This document shows, piece by piece, positions 1 through 11,297 of a DNA stretch of 64,000 bases. The position numbers and the translations under genes were made by a program. Location: contig JAYQMT010000005.1 in assembly GCA_038143955.1 (NCBI GenBank), positions 434,001-498,000 of the forward strand, given 5' to 3'. Origin of the DNA: Porticoccus sp038143955 (GTDB taxonomy: Bacteria; Pseudomonadota; Gammaproteobacteria; Pseudomonadales; Porticoccaceae). Below the pieces are notes generated by a model. It was not told the origin of the DNA. It ran no database searches and was given only the letters and a program-made list of their open reading frames with translations. Positions within the stretch are counted from its first letter, which is position 1. Each line of letters begins with the position of its first letter.

Positions 1-1429
1 CTACCCCAAGTATCCCTATATTGCCAACATGATGATGACCACAAGCATTCATACAGCCAGATATATTTAATGATAAGTCACCCAAGTCATGGACGTAGTC
101 AATATCTTCAAATTTTCTTTGTATAGATTCTGCTATAGGAATAGATTTGGCGTTAGCCAGAGAACAAAAATCTCCACCTGGGCAACAAATCATATCTGTT
201 AACGTATTAATATTTGGAGTAGCAAAACCATTAATTTTAGCTCTTTCCATAAATTATAGAGATTAGTTTTTTTACATCTGCTAAAACTATATTTTGATTA
301 TGAGTTGCCCTTGCTTCGCTAAACGAGAATTCGTCAGCTAAATCTGCGATAGCTTCAAGTTGAGTATCCGTTAAATCCCCGGGGCTACACCAGTTGGCTT
401 TAAGGATAGAGTCACAGAACTATAACCATCAATCTTGTGATCTCTAACATTTCTTTTAAGCCATTTATCAAAAGCCATATTCTTTTTTGCTTGAGTTTTA
501 ATTTCCTCGTCTGACTTCTTGTCATCAAGTTTTTCATAAGGTGGCAAAGTAAAGTGCCCCTTAACTCTATTAATTTCTTTATCAGTAAGCTTTCCAAGAG
601 TATCTTTGGTGTAATCCCACTCATCTTCTACCTCTTGGGCAAAAACTTCTGGTGTCCAAGCTTTCACAAGAATTTTAATTCTAGCTTTATATTTATTGGC
701 TCTATTTCCATATCGATTGTATACCCTCAAAATAGCATCTAAATATGTAAGCAGATCTTTTTGCGGTAGAAATTCTCGAATGATGGAACTAATAACAGGT
801 GTGCGCCCAAGGCCACCACCAACGTATATCTTAAAGCCTAGTTCATTAGACGAGTTTTTGATAATTTGTATACCTATATCATGGACTTGTATAGCAGCTC
901 TATCTCCATCAGTTCCGCATACAGCAATCTTAAATTTACGTGGCAAAAATGCAAATTCAGGATGAAAGGTAGACCATTGCCTTATAATCTCGCACCACGG
1001 TCGCGGGTCTTCAAGCTCGTCTCTAGATGCTCCAGCAAACTGATCAGAGGTAGTATTTCGTATACAGTTTCCACTAGTTTGCACTGCATGCATTTCTACT
1101 TGAGCTAACTCTGCAAGTATTTTTGGGACATCCTCTAATTTAGGCCAATTCAGTTGGATATTTTGACGAGTAGTAACATGACAATAACCTTTATCATAAT
1201 GCCTAGTAATATGTGCTAGTTTTCGTAGCTGTATTGAATTTAATAAGCCATAAGGGACCGCAATACGTAGCATTGGGGCAAGTCGTTGTATATATAAACC
1301 ATTTTGAAGGCGCAAAGGAAGAAATTCGTCATCAGAAAGTTCTCCTGATAAGTAACGATCGGTTTGATTTTTAAATTGAGAAACACGCTGCTCAATAATT
1401 TTTTGATCTTGTTCGTTATATAGGTACAT
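1..1429 (-). CDS. cysI: Siroheme/4Fe-4S sulfite (nitrite/sulfite) reductase, partial at the window edge, frameshifted
   Basis: Single-chain hemoprotein that reduces sulfite to sulfide for cysteine and methionine synthesis. The N-terminal half (from base 1429 down to 371) has the ferredoxin-like substrate-binding repeat, including HVTTRQNIQLNWP and the siroheme-side segment QTSGNCIRNTTSDQFAGAS. The reading then continues in another frame with CPGGDFCSLANAKS near base 170 and GCMNACGHHH near base 40, which supply the four cysteines for the 4Fe-4S cluster and siroheme iron. The 3' end lies outside the window. Two frame breaks are needed, one near 375-385 in a C4G4 run and one near 250-262. Both flanks are well conserved, so I read these as sequence errors. 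An assimilatory sulfite reductase fits the nearby metH; a nitrite reductase of the same fold cannot be fully excluded. Confidence 0.88.
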
Positions 1430-1714
1430 AAATATTTACAACATTTATAATCTTTAATACCCACATTATCTATTATTGACAAGCAGAATAATAGAAATCA
1501 GTTAGTTATTATTTATAATAATTGCTTTTTTTGGTCGATTTAAATAACGGCTACCATATGTCAGGAAAGAATATAAATCATACCATTTATCTGCTTCACC
1601 AAATTTATATTCTAAGCAATGTTAAGTAATCGGGACAATATAAATCATCATTGGTATAATCATTTTTTAGAAAATGAACCTTACATTATCCTTGTTAAAC
1701 ATAGGGCCTATAAA

Positions 1715-1840
1715 ATGTCAGAAGAAATAAATAATAATGAAATTGAGAAAGAAAATAATAGCAAGGTCGATGCTATTGCAGCAGTTGCGTTCTCCTGCAT
1801 CTTTGTTGTGACCATAATTTTTTGGCTTAGTAATCAATAA
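1715..1840 (+). CDS. Small single-pass membrane protein, unknown
   Basis: A 41-residue ORF that begins MSEEINNNEIEKEN. A charged N-terminus is followed by one hydrophobic segment of about 20 residues (AAVAFSCIFVVTIIFWL) and a very short tail. A longer in-frame start at 1619 exists, but the extension does not look protein-like, so I prefer the ATG at 1715. It lies alone between the oppositely oriented cysI and DUF2970 genes. I do not recognise a family. The clean polar-to-hydrophobic layout supports a real small protein, but the ORF is short enough to be chance. Confidence 0.4.
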   Translation: MSEEINNNEIEKENNSKVDAIAAVAFSCIFVVTIIFWLSNQ

Positions 1841-1887
1841 TTTACATAATAATTTTTCTTTTTTTAATAACTAATAATTACTAAATT

Positions 1888-2112
1888 TTAACTATTAAGT
1901 ATCAACCTAACTAGGGTAGTAACACATACGATAAAAATTATAGTAAATATAATCCCAGCTATTATAAAGCTATAAATATTCCCATGCTTGAAATCTCTTG
2001 CCCTATTTCTGTCACTTTGTACCCCAATAAATGCAGCTAGTGTGCTCAATACAATTGTCCAAAAATTTGGTTTATATTGAGCTTTATCGAGCTCTTCAGT
2101 TTTCTTTTGCAT
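1888..2112 (-). CDS. DUF2970 family inner-membrane protein
   Basis: 74 residues. The segment FWTIVLSTLAAFIGVQSDRN followed by a second hydrophobic stretch (YSFIIAGIIFTIIFIVCVTTLV) is the characteristic pattern of DUF2970: a short amphipathic region with GVQS, then one transmembrane helix. The function is not known. The gene starts 17 bases after the metH stop on the same strand, so it is probably the last gene of the metH transcript. Confidence 0.8.
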   Translation of the reverse strand: MQKKTEELDKAQYKPNFWTIVLSTLAAFIGVQSDRNRARDFKHGNIYSFIIAGIIFTIIFIVCVTTLVRLILNS

Positions 2113-2129
2113 CAGAATATTCCTTGGTT

Positions 2130-5100
2130 TTATAAATTTGGCCTAAGCCACCTTTCTATCTCAGATAAATCAAGATTTTTCCTAATAGCTAGGCTTTCTA
2201 ATTGATCTAATTTAATTTTTCCAACATTAAAATACTTAGATTCTGGGTGTGAAAAGTACCATCCACTAACTGATGCCGCGGGCCTCATAGCAAAACTATC
2301 AGTTAAGCTAATACCTATATTTTTATACACATCAAGTAACTCAAATAATTGCTTTTTTTCTGTGTGGTCGGGGCAAGACGGATACCCAGGAGCTGGCCTT
2401 ATTCCACGATATTTTTCTTTTATTAGATCTTCATTATCTAAGCTTTCATTATTCGAGTAACCCCAGTACTCTTTTCTTACTTTTTCATGTAAATGTTCTG
2501 CGAAAGCTTCGGCAAGCCTATCTGCTAGAGCTTTAACTAAGATACTATTGTAGTCGTCCCCTTTTTTTCATATTCGGCAGCTAACTTCTCGACTCCTATT
2601 CCAGTTGTAACTGCAAAACCACCTATATAATCATCAATATTTGCTTCTTTTGGGGCAATAAAATCGCCTAGAGATAACATTTCAGTAACAGCATCATTTT
2701 TTGATGACTGCTGTCTGATATGGTGAAGTGTAGACTGAACTATGGTACGTGATTGATCTTTGTAGACTTCAATATCGTCATCATTTGTGGTACTTGCTGG
2801 CCATAATCCAAATACTGCAGAAGCTTTTAGTGTTTTCTCTTCAATGAGCTTTTTAAGCATTATCTGAGCATCATTAAAAAGATCAGTAGCGGCTTTCCCT
2901 ACAATATGATCAGTAAGTATTTTGGGGTATTTACCTGCGAGATCCCACGTAATGAAAAAAGGTGTCCAATCAATATAACCCAGCAATAATTCAATTGGGT
3001 AATCGTCTAAAACTTGAATTCCTAAATTATTAGGTAAAGGCGGGGGTGTATTTTGTCCAATCGACTTTATACTTAGCTTTTTTTGCTTGCTCATAAGAAA
3101 GGGAATCATTTCTTGGTTTTCTCTTGATAGCCCTCTCCTGACTTGCTCATAGTCCAGCTGTACTTCTTTAATATAATTATCTTTTTCTTTTTTATTTAAA
3201 AGCTTACCTGCAACCCCACAGCTCTCGAAGCATCAGCAACATATATTGTTTGGTTTTGATGGTAGTTTGGATCAATTTTTACAGCTGTATGTGCTTTTGA
3301 GGTAGTAGCGCCACCTATCAACAGTGGAAAATTTAAATTTTTTCGTTCAAGCTCAGAGGCTATATGAACCATCTCATCTAAGGAGGGCGTTATGAGGCCG
3401 GAAAGCCCGATGATATCAACTTTTTCTTTCACAGCTGTTTCTATGATTTTTTCTGCAGAAACCATTACACCAAGATCGATGACTTCGTAGTTATTGCAAC
3501 CAAGCACCACGCCAACAATGTTTTTACCAATATCGTGAACATCTCCCTTCACGGTAGCCATAAGTATCTTTCCGTTATTTGATACTTTGTCGGTTTTCTC
3601 GTTTTCTATAAAAGGCTGAAGATGGGCAACTGATTGCTTCATCACCCTGGCAGATTTTACGACTTGAGGGAGAAACATTTTACCTTCACCAAATAAATCT
3701 CCAACAACATTCATACCGTCCATCAGGGGCCCTTCTATAACATGAAGAGGCCTTTCGGAGTTGAGCCTACATTCTTCTGTATCTTCTATTATGTAAGTAG
3801 TGATTCCTTTGACAAGGGCATGCTCTAATCGTTTCTCGATTGGCCATGATCTCCATTCGATATCAGTTTTATTGTCCTTATTGGATCCATCGATATGATA
3901 ATTTTGAGCTATAGATACGAGATCTTCAGTACTTGTAGGAGAGAGATTTTGAATAACAGCTTCTACTTTATCACAGAGCTCTTTTGGAATATCACTATAT
4001 ACAGTGAGCTGACCTGCATTAACAATACCCATACTTAGACCAGCACGGATTGCATGCAAGAGGAATACTGAGTGAATAGCTTCTCTTACCGGATTATTTC
4101 CACGAAATGAAAAAGAAACGTTACTGATCCCTCCTGAGATAAGCGCTAACGGTAAATTTTTTTTAATCCAGCGAGTGCTTTCTATGAAATCTACTGCATA
4201 ATTATTGTGTTCTTCTATTCCGGTTGCAACTGCAAAAACATTTGGATCAAAAATTATATCTGCAGGATTAAAGCCTACCTGTTTTACAAGTATATTGTAG
4301 CTTCGCTCACATATTTCTTTTCTACGCTCTAAATTATCAGCTTGGCCTTTCGCATCAAAAGCCATAACAACTACAGCTGCACCATACTTTTTACATAATA
4401 TAGCCTGTTCTATGAAGGGTATCTCTCCTTCTTTGAGGCTAATAGAGTTTACAATACATTTGCCTTGCGTCCACTTTAAGCCAGACTCAATTACATGCCA
4501 TTTAGAGGAATCAATCATTAATGGAATTCTTGATATATCTGGTTCAGAAGCAATTAGTTTAGTAAAGGTCGTCATAGCTTCGACAGCATCTAACATGCCT
4601 TCATCCATATTGATATCAATGATCTGGGCTCCGTTTTCGACTTGTTGTCTCGCAACATTTAAAGCCTCTTCGTATTGACCGTCTAGTATTAGTTTTTTGA
4701 AACGAGAAGAGCCTGTGACGTTGCATCTCTCGCCTACGTTCACAAATAAGGAGTCTTGAAAAATACTATAAGCTTCTAGCCCAGACAATCGACATGCGGG
4801 TTGTATAGTTGGAATTGAGCGTGCTTTAAAATTTTTTACACTTTTAGATATTTCTTCAATATGCTCTGGTGTAGTGCCACAACAGCCACCGATGATATTG
4901 AGAAACCCACTTTGAGCAAATTCAGAAACAATTTCACTAGTTTCCTGAGGTGTTTCATCATATTCACCAAACTCATTTGGTAAACCTGCATTTGGGTGGG
5001 CGCTAACGAAGGTATCGGAAATCCTGGATAATTCTTCTATATGAGGGCGAAGTTCTTTTGCCCCAAGAGCACAATTAAGACCTATCGAGAAAGGTTTTGC

Positions 5101-5814
5101 ATGAGAAACTGAGTTCCAAAACGCTTCAGGTGTTTGACCTGAAAGCGTTCTACCGCTAGCGTCAGTAATTGTACCAGAAATCATAATTGGTAGTTCAAAG
5201 CCTTTTTTTTCAAAGGTTGATTTTACTGCAAAGATTGCAGCCTTGGCATTTAAGGTATCGAATATCGTTTCTATTAGAATGATATCACTGCCACCATCTA
5301 TTAATGCTTCTGTTGCTTCAATATACGTCTCGACTAGTTCATTAAAATCAGTGTTGCGGGCACCTGGATCATTAACATCTGGGGATATTGACAATGTGCG
5401 ACTGGTTGGCCCTAAAACTCCAGCAACCCATTTTGGATTTTCGGGTGTAGAGACCTCATCACAGGCTTCTCTGGCAATCTCAGCACCAGACTTATTAAGC
5501 TCGTATACTAGATTCTCCATGCCATAGTCTGCAAGCGATATAGATGTGGAGTTGAATGTATTTGTTTCTAATATATCCGCTCCAGATTTTAAGTATGCTA
5601 AATGAATATCCTTAATCAAATTTCTTTGAGTTATTGATAAAAGATCATTATTACCTGCCACATCTTTGTAAAAATTTCTAAATCTCTCACCTCTATAGTC
5701 ATCTTCCTTGAGCTTATATCGCTGGATCATAGTGCCCATTGCACCATCTAATATTAAAATTCGACGGCAAGCTTCTTCTTTCAGCTTTTGTATGCGCGTT
5801 TCTCGATGATTCAT
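2130..5814 (-). CDS. metH: Cobalamin-dependent methionine synthase, frameshifted
   Basis: Transfers the methyl group of 5-methyltetrahydrofolate to homocysteine through cobalamin. All four modules are visible in order: homocysteine domain (ILDGAMGTMIQRY near the N-terminus; zinc ligands near GLNCALG and GGCCGTTPEH), pterin domain (NVGERCNVTGS), B12 domain (VKGDVHDIGKNIVGVVLG, with the base-off histidine in DVHDIGKN) and the activation domain (RPAPGYPSCPDHTEKK, ending SEIERWLRPNL). The span codes for about 1,228 residues, close to the E. coli enzyme. Two one-base losses split it: near 3205 a G run (GTGGGG) and near 2560 after AAAAAAAGGGG. I chose the ATG at 5814 (MNHRETRI); upstream alternatives at 5826 and 5841 exist. 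No cobalamin riboswitch is visible upstream. Confidence 0.93.
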
Positions 5815-5842
5815 TTCAATATCCATACTTTCCAAAAACATC

Positions 5843-5899
5843 AATATCGATATTTTATCATATCAATATATCTATATCAAAAAATATTGATATAGATAT
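5843..5899. promoter_or_regulatory. Palindrome cluster in the metH-nfuA divergent intergenic region
   Basis: Two perfect inverted repeats lie between the divergent genes. AATATCGATATT at 5843-5854 is a 12-bp palindrome. ATATCTATATCAA at 5868-5880 and TTGATATAGATAT at 5887-5899 form a 13-bp inverted repeat around a 6-base centre. The submotif ATCAATAT occurs in both elements. The position just upstream of metH fits an operator for a dimeric repressor. ArsR-family SAH-responsive regulators (SahR) are known to control metH in some Proteobacteria, but no regulator gene is in the window and I cannot confirm the motif. AT-rich sequence makes chance palindromes easier, though 13 bp is long. Confidence 0.5.
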
Positions 5900-5994
5900 T
5901 AATTTAACTCAATCATAACTCATAGGTTTGTCGGTAAAGTCTATGAATGGTAAAATTTTTACTATATCTTTTATAGAAAAATTCTGAGGTCCAG

Positions 5995-6576
5995 ATGGTA
6001 AACATAAATATTACAGAATCTGCTCAAAAATATCTTGCAGAGCTACTTGAAAAACAAGACACAGAAGATATTGGGATTCGAATATTTGTATCAGATCCTG
6101 GAACCCCAAAGGCCGAAACTTGTATCGCTTATTGTCGTCCCGGTGAAGAAAAAGAAGATGATGTTGTAATTGACTATACAGATTTTCAGGCTCATTTTGA
6201 TCAAAAAAGCATACCTTACCTAGAAGATGCTAAAGTAGATTACTCTGATGATAAGTTTGGAGGCCAGCTGACAATAAGAGCTCCAAATTCACGTATGCCA
6301 AACATAAACGATGATAGCCCAATCGAAGATAAGATAAACTATGTTTTATATAATGAAGTCAATCCAGGATTAGCATCACATGGGGGCAGTATAAGCTTAG
6401 AGGAAGTCATAGATGGTATTGCCATTCTGAAATTTGGTGGAGGCTGTCAAGGCTGTGGGTCAGCTGATGTAACATTGAAAGAAGGCGTCGAAAAAACCAT
6501 GATGGAAAAAATTCCTGAATTGAAGGGAATTAAAGACATCACGGATCATACCGATAAAAGTAAAGCTTACATGTAG
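5995..6576 (+). CDS. nfuA: Fe-S biogenesis protein NfuA
   Basis: 193 residues, the usual NfuA length. The N-terminal half is a degenerate A-type carrier domain (MVNINITESAQKYLAELLEK, with GIRIFVSDPGTPKAETCIAY). The C-terminal Nfu domain carries the cluster-binding CxxC in KFGGGCQGCGSADVTLK. NfuA delivers 4Fe-4S clusters to target enzymes. A GAGG ribosome site sits six bases before the ATG. The gene is intact and convergent with the DAHP synthase gene, whose stop is about 20 bases away. Confidence 0.95.
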   Translation: MVNINITESAQKYLAELLEKQDTEDIGIRIFVSDPGTPKAETCIAYCRPGEEKEDDVVIDYTDFQAHFDQKSIPYLEDAKVDYSDDKFGGQLTIRAPNSRMPNINDDSPIEDKINYVLYNEVNPGLASHGGSISLEEVIDGIAILKFGGGCQGCGSADVTLKEGVEKTMMEKIPELKGIKDITDHTDKSKAYM

Positions 6577-6594
6577 CAAACTTATTTCATCACC

Positions 6595-7662
6595 TTAAAT
6601 TTTTCTATCAAAAAGCGTATTTTTAAGTTTTTTGTGCATTCTTCTGATAGTCACTTCTGTTGTATTCCAGTCCATACATGAATCTGTTACCGAGACTCCA
6701 TATTTTAAATCTTTTATATCGCTAGTAATGCTTTGATTTCCTGCATTTATATTACTTTCGATCATTAGGCCGATAATTGATTTATTTCCTCTAAAATTTG
6801 ATTAGTAACATTTTCAACAACTAATGGCTGTAATTCATGATTTTTATTTGAATTTGCATGACTACAGTCAACCATGATATTTTCAGTAATTCCTGATGAC
6901 CTCAAATTTTCTTCTGTCATAGCTATATTCACTGAGTCGTAGTTAGGTTTACCGTCGCCACCTCGCAGGACCACATGGGAATATGAGTTCCCGCAGTAGT
7001 TATCACAGAAACATTACCTTCAGCATTTATTCCCAAAAAACGGTGGGGCTAGCAACTGATTTTAACGCGTTAATTGCAACGGTGAGTCCACCGTCTGTAC
7101 CATTTTTGAATCCAACAGCTGAAGATAGCCCTGAAGCCATTTCGCGATGTGTTTGAGATTCTGTAGTCCGCGCACCAACAGCCGCCCATGTAATTAAGTC
7201 GTGCATATATTGAGGTGATATTGGATCTAAAGCCTCTGTGGCAGTTGGCAAACCAATTTCAGCTATTTCCATTAATAACTTTCTACCTACATGGAGTCCT
7301 TCAGTAATTTTAAAAGAATCATTAAGATGGGGGTCATTAATAAGACCTTTCCATCCTGTGGTTGTTCTCGGTTTTTCAAAGTAGACACGCATCACTAAAC
7401 ACAAGGTATCACTTACATCATCAGCGAGAGCTTTTAAGCGATTAGCATAGTCTATGGCTGCATCAGTATCATGAATAGAGCAGGGACCCACGACAATGAA
7501 TATTCTATGGTCTTTCCTGTCAAGAATATTTTCAATAGCAGAACGACCGGTATTTACGGTTTTGCGTGCAGCATCACTAATTTCTATTTTTTCTTTGAGC
7601 GCCTTAGGCGATATCAGTATTTCTTGTGAATCGACATTGATATTTTCAATAACTCGCGTCAT
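6595..7662 (-). CDS. aroG: 3-deoxy-7-phosphoheptulonate (DAHP) synthase, class I, frameshifted
   Basis: Condenses phosphoenolpyruvate and erythrose-4-phosphate in the first step of aromatic amino-acid synthesis. Motifs in order are VVGPCSIHD, MRVYFEKPRTTTGWKGLIND, GARTTESQTHREMASGL, FKNGTDGG, VVLRGGDGKPNYDS, MVDCSHANSNKNH and, at the end, YGVSVTDSCMDW. The full span codes for about 355 residues, matching the AroF/G/H family. Three one-base losses split it, each in a C or G run: near 7045 (CCCC before ACCG), near 6990 (GGG before AACT) and near 6790. Restoring one base at each gives a continuous protein. Which AroF/G/H feedback class it belongs to cannot be told from sequence reading. Confidence 0.9.
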
Positions 7663-7784
7663 ATTTTTTCCAAATAATATTTAATTTAAATGTATTCTAC
7701 ATGAAAATTCATCCTAGAGTGCAGAGGATGGAGGCTTAATATCTTTATTTATTGAGAATTTTTTTAAAAATAGCGATAAATCAT

Positions 7785-10700
7785 TTAAACAATCTCAAGA
7801 TGTTGTATCAGTGGAAAGTAGAGTCCTGTCTTAGTAGGGAGATTATTTATACCATGAAGAATTTTTTCATAATGCCTTAATTTTTTCTCATACTCTGCTA
7901 CTTCTTGAGCCAAAAAAATATCCAGACTTTGATCTTTGCTTGGTTCAGACGACTTGTAATCTATAATCCATTGGGTGCCATTTAAAACAAAACAACGATC
8001 TATAATAGAGGTTTTTGACCGCTTTCCTGTTAGCGATTTATAACCAATACGATATTCACACTTACTACCCTTATGTGATGAATCAAAAATCCAGTGGTTT
8101 TTTTTGTCCCTAATGCATGCATCCACTGATCGCTGAAGCAACGAGAGCGGTTGATCATAATTAGTGAGGCCGAGGCCTTGAAGTTGAGATTGCCAGTATG
8201 GTATTTGATCGATAATTTTCTTTTCATCCCATTTGTTAATCCCATCAATTACTATTTGATTCAATATACGATGAAGCACAGTTCCAGTATGTCTGGCACT
8301 AGTGGCAACAATGGATGAAGATTTCTTCTCATCTGAAGTAACTATATTAGCGATAGACCTCGGTATTTTAGCCTTATTAAAGCTGAGAGCTTTTTCCCAC
8401 GATGCCGGAAGTCTATTTAGAGCTACAAGTAATTTTTGACTATTTCTATCATTAGAATTATCGTTTGCAGCTGACCGAAAATCATAACTTTTGCAAGATA
8501 AAAAAGGATGATTTTTGAGGCGTTCCTTATAACAGTCTCGCCCAAAAAGAGCTGTTAATAAAGTACTTTTCGAGGGTTTTATTTCATCGGTTTGCTTCAT
8601 ATTTTCCCCAATACTAAAGGTATATGTTAGGTGAAGTCTTTTTTTGGCTCTTGTTACAGCCACATAAGCTTTTCTAATTCTTTCAAGCTCTTCTCTTAAC
8701 TTATTTTCTTGTTTAAGATAATCAAAGATACGATTATTTTCTTGTCCAGTTTCGGGTCTTGGGCCAACAATTAGTCGATCTTCGCCTTTTTTGTTTGTTC
8801 TTTCATGCCATCGAATTAATGGTTCTTTGCTGTAATTTCTGTCTGGCCGGTTCAAGCCGGGGATGATTACTGTATCGAATTCGAGTCCTTTTGCTTTATG
8901 TATGGTCATGATAAATACATTGGGATCAGATGTTTCATTAGGGACAACATAGAGGCCTTCTAAAGCTTTTTCAAATATGTTCCAATCGGTAATTCGACCA
9001 GAACTTTCATGTAGTTCTAATAAATCAAAATATTGCTGACAGGAATTTAATTCCTGCTCTGAGGTTAAAGAGTTAGGGCCACCAAGTTCAATCCAGATGG
9101 ACTCTATCCATATCCTTAACGGCTTTTTGTGGCGTTGCTTCCACCCTGATTTTAGGACAGCGCAACAGCGGCTGAGTATTTGTTTGCCGTCCGTTGAAAT
9201 ATCTTTTATTTCGGTATACCTGAATATATTTGTGATAATAAGAGGAAGCTCAGTACTTGCCGAATCATCTTCACTGTTTTCTTTATAGTTTGCGACTAAA
9301 AATAGATCGTGAAGATTGAGCCCACACCAAGGTGATCGGAGTATCGCTAGCCAGGAGATCCGGTCAGCAGGGGATAATAGAGCTTTTGTAAGTGACTTCA
9401 GATCAATAATAGACATTCGGTGATTCAAAGGATCTATTTCAGTAGCTTGCCAGCTTATCCCTTCGTCTTTAAGTGCAATAAGAATTTTAGGTAATACTTT
9501 ACGAGTATTCGCTAAAATAGCGATAGATCCCTGTGGATTAACCTTCTTTGTTTTGCAAACAAGTGAGGCAATATGCTTAGCCTCTGCTTTTTCAGCATCA
9601 TTTGACCCCTTGTAATCAATAAATTCATCGAGAGTAATGACTTTTTCACTTTTATCATTTTTCGAGCGGGCATCTTCAAAGCAAGCCACTGATGGGCTAT
9701 AACTTACCGATCCTCTTCCTAAGTCATCTTTGTCATCAAAAGCACATTGAAATACGCTGTTAACCCAATCAACTATTTTAGCTGCTGATCTAAAATTGAC
9801 CATTAAATCTATCTTTCTAAGATTTATATTACCTATAGGGTTCTCCCTCACTTGCATGAATTGTCTGACATTTGCTCCTCGCCAAGAATAGAGACATTGC
9901 ATTGGGTCACCTACAATAAATAAGCTTCGATTATCTTCAGGTTGCCACTCACGGGTGAGATTTTTAATTAACCTAAATTGCAAAGATGAGGTATCTTGAA
10001 ATTCATCTACTAGAATATGTTTAATAGTATAGTCCAGCTTAAGCGCTAGCTCTGTTGGCGCATCTTCTGTTCCAAGTGAGCGCAAAGCAGCAAATGAAAC
10101 CTCTGTATAATCACAAGCTTTATTCTGTTTTAGGGTTACACTTAAAAGTCCGCTAAGATCTAGGAGGATTGATTTCAGTGCTTTAATTGTTTGCCACTGG
10201 ATGTCGCTATAATGCGGAACAGGTAGAGAAGTTAATTCACATAGTACTTTGTAAGCTCCTGCTTCACCTTGTAATTTCTCAATTAGGTAACCCATTTCTT
10301 CTTTTTTTTGTTTCGCATGCTTTGTAGCATCCTTCTTATTTTCAATTGAGTCATCGGTTGCAGGAAACCCCTGATGCAAGGTTAATTTTTTTCTCCATTC
10401 TTTCTTTTCTGTGAAGAACATTGACAGTAATCCAGTCCATTGTTGGTATCCAGATGATGTAGGACTTGGAAGATTCTCTAAGCTTGAGCAAGAGAGTAAA
10501 TCGGTGTTTTTGGGTTCATCTTGAAGTAATAGGTTAGTAGTTGCATATTTCACTAGTTCTAATAGCTCCCCTTAAATGGATCGAAAATACTCTTGATAGA
10601 TAAAAGGGTTTCTTCTATCACCTCGTTAAGTGAATCTTCAAGATAGTCTCTTGCTTTATCGATTTGATAGAGGTGGCCAATACTTTGACCTCTATCTTGT

Positions 10701-11294
10701 AGTAGGTTTACTAGTAAATTCTGAAGTTCATTAAGATCGTTATCAAGCAAACCCAAAAGAGTCGAGATTGCTCTACTAATATCATTATGTCGTTCTATTT
10801 GAGATAAAATTAGCTCCGATACTACCTTTTTATAGAGTATAGTTGGCTCGGTGAGATCTTTAGTAAATGGATTAAATTCACTTTCAAGTGGAAGTTGTCC
10901 TGCAAGTTTCCGACAAAATCCGTCAATCGTATGTATTCTTAGCCTTGATGGGTTATCAAGCAAATCCCATTCTTTTTCTTTATTTCTAGATAATGCTTTT
11001 TTCGCCAGATCTAAAGCGATAACTTCATGTTCTTGTGAGCTCAAGTAAGTGTTTTGATCAGTACTTTTAGAAGCTCTAATTAAATACTCCATTACACGAC
11101 TTTTCATTTCATCAGCAGCCTTATTGGCAAAAGTCATACACAGAATCTCTTCGGGATTTTCGACAACACTTAAAAGCCTCAATACTCTTTGCGTTAATAG
11201 TTCTGTTTTTTCCAGAACCTGCCGGGGCAGAAACAGCAAAGGATTGAAAAGGCTCCAAAGCTAATATTCTTTCGTCTAGATCCTGTATTCTCAT
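7785..11294 (-). CDS. AddA/RecB-like UvrD-family helicase-nuclease, frameshifted
   Basis: About 1,170 residues. The N-terminus has the SF1 Walker A motif APAGSGKT with TELLTQRVLRLL, then TFANKAADEMKSRV, IHTIDGFCRKLAG, the Walker B region LVDEFQDTSSLQ, VGDPMQCLYSWRGA, the NFRSA motif, TIHKAKGLEFDTVIIPGL and YVAVTRAKKRLHL. The C-terminus holds a PD-(D/E)XK nuclease with QWIIDYKSSEP. This is the layout of AddA/RecB enzymes that process double-strand breaks for RecA. It starts three bases after the AddB-like gene, so the two form an operon. Two breaks: an extra A in the Walker A region near 11233-11240 and a missing G near 10563. I prefer AddA to RecB because the partner is AddB-like and no RecC or RecD is present. 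Confidence 0.85.
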
Positions 11295-11297
11295 TTA

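Noticed and set aside
2130..3205. Separate short genes for the MetH activation domain
   Set aside because: The pieces are one continuous family domain interrupted by one-base losses, so they are a single gene.
5815..5994. Cobalamin or SAM riboswitch upstream of metH
   Set aside because: No B12-box-like or SAM-box-like conserved sequence is visible in the short AT-rich leader.
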